From Flavobacteriaceae bacterium (GTDB taxonomy: Bacteria > Bacteroidota > Bacteroidia > Flavobacteriales > Flavobacteriaceae): a DNA stretch of 64,000 nt. The stretch covers positions 1-64,000 of the forward strand of contig JAKITQ010000003.1 of assembly GCA_021647985.1 (NCBI GenBank), written 5' to 3'. The notes below the pieces were generated by a model. It was not told where the DNA came from. It worked only from the letters and a program-made list of their open reading frames with translations, and searched no databases. Of this stretch, positions 62,390-64,000 are shown in pieces. The position numbers and the translations under genes were made by a program. Position 1 is the stretch's first letter. The number at the start of each line of letters is the position of its first letter.

Positions 62390-63706
62390 ATGAAAAATTT
62401 AAGTAAAAAAATATTGATTGCATTTATAATTGGAACAATTATATTCATTATTGGAAACTATTTGTACAATGATTTTAATTTTGAAAGTTTCAACGATTTT
62501 ATATTAAACTTCAGTTTTTATCAACTGTATTCGTTTGTAATTGGGTTTTCGGTTATGTCATTTTTCACCTATTTAGGAAATAGAAAATGGGAAGAAAACG
62601 AAAGAGTTAAACGCATTGTTATTGGGATTACAGGCTCTGTAATAATTTCAATGGCTTGTTTATTCTTTTTACGAATGTTTACTGAAATGACCATGAATAG
62701 TAAAACATTTAATGAATTTATTGCGAATGAAAACATTAAAAATTATCAATTCGGTTTATGGATTTCATTAACATTGGTAATCATTTTTCATTTTATATAT
62801 TTTTATAATAAGTACCAGCAAAAAAAGGTTGAAGAGTCTCAAATTGTTGCTAAAACCGAATCTGCAAAATTTGAATCTCTTAAAAGTCAATTAGACCCAC
62901 ATTTTTTATTTAATAGTTTAAATGTATTAACCTCGTTGATTGATGAAAATCCGCGTCAAGCAGAAAAATTTACAACCAAATTATCAAAAGTTTATCGCTA
63001 TGTTTTAGAACAAAAAGATAAAGATTTAATTCCTTTAGAAGAAGAATTAAAGTTTGCAAAATCGTATATGGAATTGCTAAAAATGCGTTTTGAAGATGGA
63101 ATTAATTTTAATATTCCTGAAAAAGTAAGTAGTCAAGAGCTAAAAATCGCACCTCTTTCCTTACAATTATTACTTGAAAATGCAGTGAAACATAATGTGA
63201 TAACTTCTAAAGATCCTTTAGAAATTAAAATTTATGAGGAAAATAGATTCCTATCCATAGAAAATAATATCAACCCCAAGGCTTCTCTTGAAAAAAGCAC
63301 CAAAGTTGGATTAAAAAACATTAACCAACGCTATGGTTTAATTACTGATAAAACGGTTATCATAACAAATAACAATAATATTTTTAAGGTAAAACTACCT
63401 TTATTAACCAAAAAAATTACGACAATGAAAACAGATTATATAAACGATAATAACAAATATATTAGAGCCAAAAAACGAGTAGAAGAATTAAAAGGGTTTT
63501 ATGGCAATGTAGTAGCATACTGTGTTGTTATCCCATTTTTAATTTTTATTAATTACCGAACAGGTTGGGGGCATAAATGGTTTTTTTATCCAATGTTTGG
63601 TTGGGGAATAGGAGTTGTAATTCAGGCTTTTGTAGTTTTTGGTTACGGGTCTGATTGGGAAGAACGTAAAATACGTGAGTTTATGAAAAATGATACTAAT
63701 CTTTAA
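62390..63706 (+). CDS. LytS/YehU-type sensor histidine kinase fused to a C-terminal 2TM domain
   Basis: 438 aa. N-terminal membrane helices (about 8-25, 45-62, 78-100, 120-143) and a coiled coil lead to the His_kinase box QLDPHFLFNSLNVLTSLIDENP with His at about 172, then LQLLLENAVKHNVI and an ATPase end VGLKNINQRYGL. After about residue 345 a new module begins, MKTDYINDNNKYIRAKKRVEELKGFYG, with two helices, ending WEERKIREFMKND. This is a 2TM domain nearly identical in plan to the next gene. No LytTR regulator gene follows within the window. Confidence 0.88.
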   Translation: MKNLSKKILIAFIIGTIIFIIGNYLYNDFNFESFNDFILNFSFYQLYSFVIGFSVMSFFTYLGNRKWEENERVKRIVIGITGSVIISMACLFFLRMFTEMTMNSKTFNEFIANENIKNYQFGLWISLTLVIIFHFIYFYNKYQQKKVEESQIVAKTESAKFESLKSQLDPHFLFNSLNVLTSLIDENPRQAEKFTTKLSKVYRYVLEQKDKDLIPLEEELKFAKSYMELLKMRFEDGINFNIPEKVSSQELKIAPLSLQLLLENAVKHNVITSKDPLEIKIYEENRFLSIENNINPKASLEKSTKVGLKNINQRYGLITDKTVIITNNNNIFKVKLPLLTKKITTMKTDYINDNNKYIRAKKRVEELKGFYGNVVAYCVVIPFLIFINYRTGWGHKWFFYPMFGWGIGVVIQAFVVFGYGSDWEERKIREFMKNDTNL

Positions 63707-63717
63707 TATCCATATTT

Positions 63718-63996
63718 ATGAAAACAGATAATATACAAGAAAGTAATAAATATCATCGAGCAAGTAAGCGAGTAGATGAGTTAAAAGGGTTTTATAGTAG
63801 TTTGATAGCATATTTAGTTACAATTCCGTTTTTAGCTTTTATAAACTATCAAACAAATTGGCACTATCAATGGTTTTGGTGGCCAATGTTTGGTTGGGGT
63901 ATTGGTATTGTATTTCAAGGAATCTACGTGTATAGTTCTATTTCAAATTGGGAAGAACGTAAGATTAGAGAGTTTATGAAAAATGATAACAATTAA
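63718..63996 (+). CDS. 2TM domain protein
   Basis: 92 aa, complete. It begins MKTDNIQESNKYHRASKRVDELKGFY, has two membrane helices (about 28-46 and 52-75) joined by NWHYQWFWWPMFGWG, and ends WEERKIREFMKNDNN. It is a close paralogue of the C-terminal end of the kinase encoded 11 bp upstream, so a tandem duplication. Function unknown; a membrane partner or regulator of the kinase is plausible. Confidence 0.88.
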   Translation: MKTDNIQESNKYHRASKRVDELKGFYSSLIAYLVTIPFLAFINYQTNWHYQWFWWPMFGWGIGIVFQGIYVYSSISNWEERKIREFMKNDNN

Positions 63997-64000
63997 AAAC

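Overview
The window reads as a chromosomal segment of a low-GC (roughly 30 percent by eye) member of the Bacteroidota, most likely a marine-type Flavobacteriaceae. Evidence: a large surface protein with a C-terminal domain resembling the type IX secretion sorting signal; Bacteroidota -7 promoter boxes (TAnnTTTG) in front of many genes; the long Bacteroidota forms of SecA (1111 aa) and NusB (312 aa); PUR/DUF3276, DUF2795 and HYC_CC_PP family genes; lipoproteins throughout. I see no tRNA, rRNA, CRISPR array, insertion sequence or prophage.

Layout. 1-3.4 kb: the 5' remnant of a polyprenyl-phosphate sugar transferase that breaks off in its last membrane helix and runs into a TPR sensor kinase and its response regulator. 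3.5-9.1 kb: a secreted surface protein, a voltage-gated-type K+ channel, a DEDDh exonuclease/GIY-YIG fusion and an M28 peptidase. 9.1-15.5 kb: a vitamin B12 uptake locus with ABC importer genes btuF-btuC-btuD on the minus strand and, divergently, a cobalamin riboswitch leading into a BtuB-like TonB receptor and a BtuG-like beta-propeller lipoprotein. A cobalamin adenosyltransferase lies at 29.6-30.2 kb. 15.5-24.2 kb: small envelope proteins, rhomboid protease, SRAP protein, yidC, hisS, folE, and a divergent acyl-CoA reductase/ferredoxin pair. 24.2-25.8 kb: a small cysteine-rich metal-related island with unusual non-coding structure. 25.8-30.2 kb: secA, DUF2795, cobalamin adenosyltransferase.

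31.2-41.6 kb: an exopolysaccharide core (export lipoprotein, BY-kinase co-polymerase, sugar transferase, UDP-sugar dehydrogenase, UDP-uronate epimerase) running directly into PAP phosphatase and sulfate activation genes (cysQ, DUF2061, cysC, cysD, cysN). This suggests PAPS supply for a sulfated polymer. 41.7-57.4 kb: housekeeping genes (ychF, tgt, LptF/G-type permease, EamA, accA, nnr, lysC, PUR, ABC exporter, nusB-DUF1573-yajC-ybbR-coaE). 57.5-64 kb: an OmpR-type two-component system, a threonylcarbamoyl-AMP synthase family gene, an ECF sigma factor with a membrane partner, DUF2141, and a LytS-type kinase fused to a 2TM domain followed by a free-standing 2TM paralogue.

The best candidate for something undescribed is a pair of near-identical leader elements about 10 kb apart (15513-15575 and 25185-25249). 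They sit at the same distance before two unrelated secreted-protein genes, and their central hairpin differs by compensating base changes while keeping a 14-nt loop. Also notable are an operator-like palindrome over the promoter of the HYC_CC_PP gene, interleaved divergent promoters sharing a palindrome (23236-23255), and a dispersed intergenic repeat of about 135 bp.
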